DNA of 29,041 nucleotides from a virus: positions 1 to 29,041 of the IMG/VR virus record IMGVR_UViG_3300032275_000015; one strand, written 5' to 3'. Below are positions 28,964 through 29,041 of this stretch, one piece after another (within the stretch, counting starts at the first letter, position 1; the number at the start of each line of letters is the position of its first letter). Under the pieces are notes generated by a model. The model did no database searches. It was not told the DNA's origin and saw only the letters and a list, made by a program, of their open reading frames with translations. Both the position numbers and the translations under genes were made by a program.

Positions 28964-29041
28964 ATGAAATACACTAAAGAAAATATTGAGTCTACCGTAA
29001 AGACTAAAGGTTATGTTTGGTTTGAAGACACAAACAATAAA
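28964..29041 (+). CDS. Partial unknown gene, N-terminus only
   Basis: The ATG at 28964 starts MKYTKENIESTVKTKGYVWF, followed by EDTNNK, open to the right edge (26 codons). The start YVWFEDTNNK resembles the beginning of a phage cell-wall-related family that I half recall, but the fragment is too short to assign. Preceded by a TATTTATA-type motif and a strong terminator. Confidence 0.6.
   Translation, partial: MKYTKENIESTVKTKGYVWFEDTNNK

Overview
The window is very AT-rich, densely packed and almost entirely coded on the + strand. It looks like a piece of a large tailed phage genome infecting a member of the Bacteroidetes (Flavobacteria-like). The phage assignment rests on the many short overlapping ORFs (ATGA and TAATG junctions), DUF3310, an RNA ligase, thymidylate synthase, an orphan DNA methyltransferase, an AAA+ ATPase and many small phage-type unknown proteins. 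The host assignment rests on promoters of the Bacteroidetes form (TTG, 19-21 nt, TAnnTTTG), the near absence of Shine-Dalgarno sequences, and a lipoprotein with a typical Bacteroidetes signal peptide. No capsid, portal, terminase, tail, polymerase or tRNA gene was recognised, so genus-level placement is not possible.

Layout. 1-1500: three minus-strand genes of unknown function (one runs off the left edge), each behind a TATTTATA-type promoter. 1569-3712: unknown proteins, the first with a capsid-targeting-like N-terminus. 3716-6288: a type II glutamine synthetase, DUF3310, a membrane protein and a beta-class DNA methyltransferase. 6285-7814: DUF192 (minus), a Nudix hydrolase fired divergently from one palindromic promoter, a small unknown gene and a lipoprotein. 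7937-11815: putative virion or internal proteins (a PG-binding-like domain, a GTSGTQ-repeat protein, an HEXXH metallopeptidase candidate) interleaved with a P-loop kinase and a calcineurin-like phosphoesterase. 11881-15865: small genes, a cREC protein, an RNA ligase, an AAA+ ATPase and a membrane microprotein. 15916-16703: another candidate internal protein, then a promoter-driven structured non-coding stretch with several terminators. 16704-22202: a run of small early-type genes including a HAD (RNA-repair type), an Smr domain and a large PcfJ-like protein. 22206-24866: glycosyltransferase, methyltransferase, glycosyltransferase. 24863-28816: small genes, a protein with six copies of a VEDxIQNGVKxT motif, and thymidylate synthase. 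28964 to the right edge: the start of another gene behind a TATTTATA promoter.

How the parts may work together. Two promoter classes are visible. Host-type boxes lie exactly 4 nt before the ATG in six cases, which predicts leaderless mRNAs. A second class (TATTTATA followed by an A/G-rich stretch) precedes the candidate virion/internal proteins and is probably a phage late class. Kinase, phosphoesterase, cREC, RNA ligase and HAD genes together suggest an RNA end-repair set, as phages use against host tRNA-cleaving defences. Glutamine synthetase, ThyA, Nudix and DUF3310 point to nucleotide and nitrogen metabolism. The most unusual items are the N-terminal tags shared by otherwise unrelated proteins, the tandem-motif protein at 25302, the non-coding RNA candidate near 16450, and the phage-encoded GSII.
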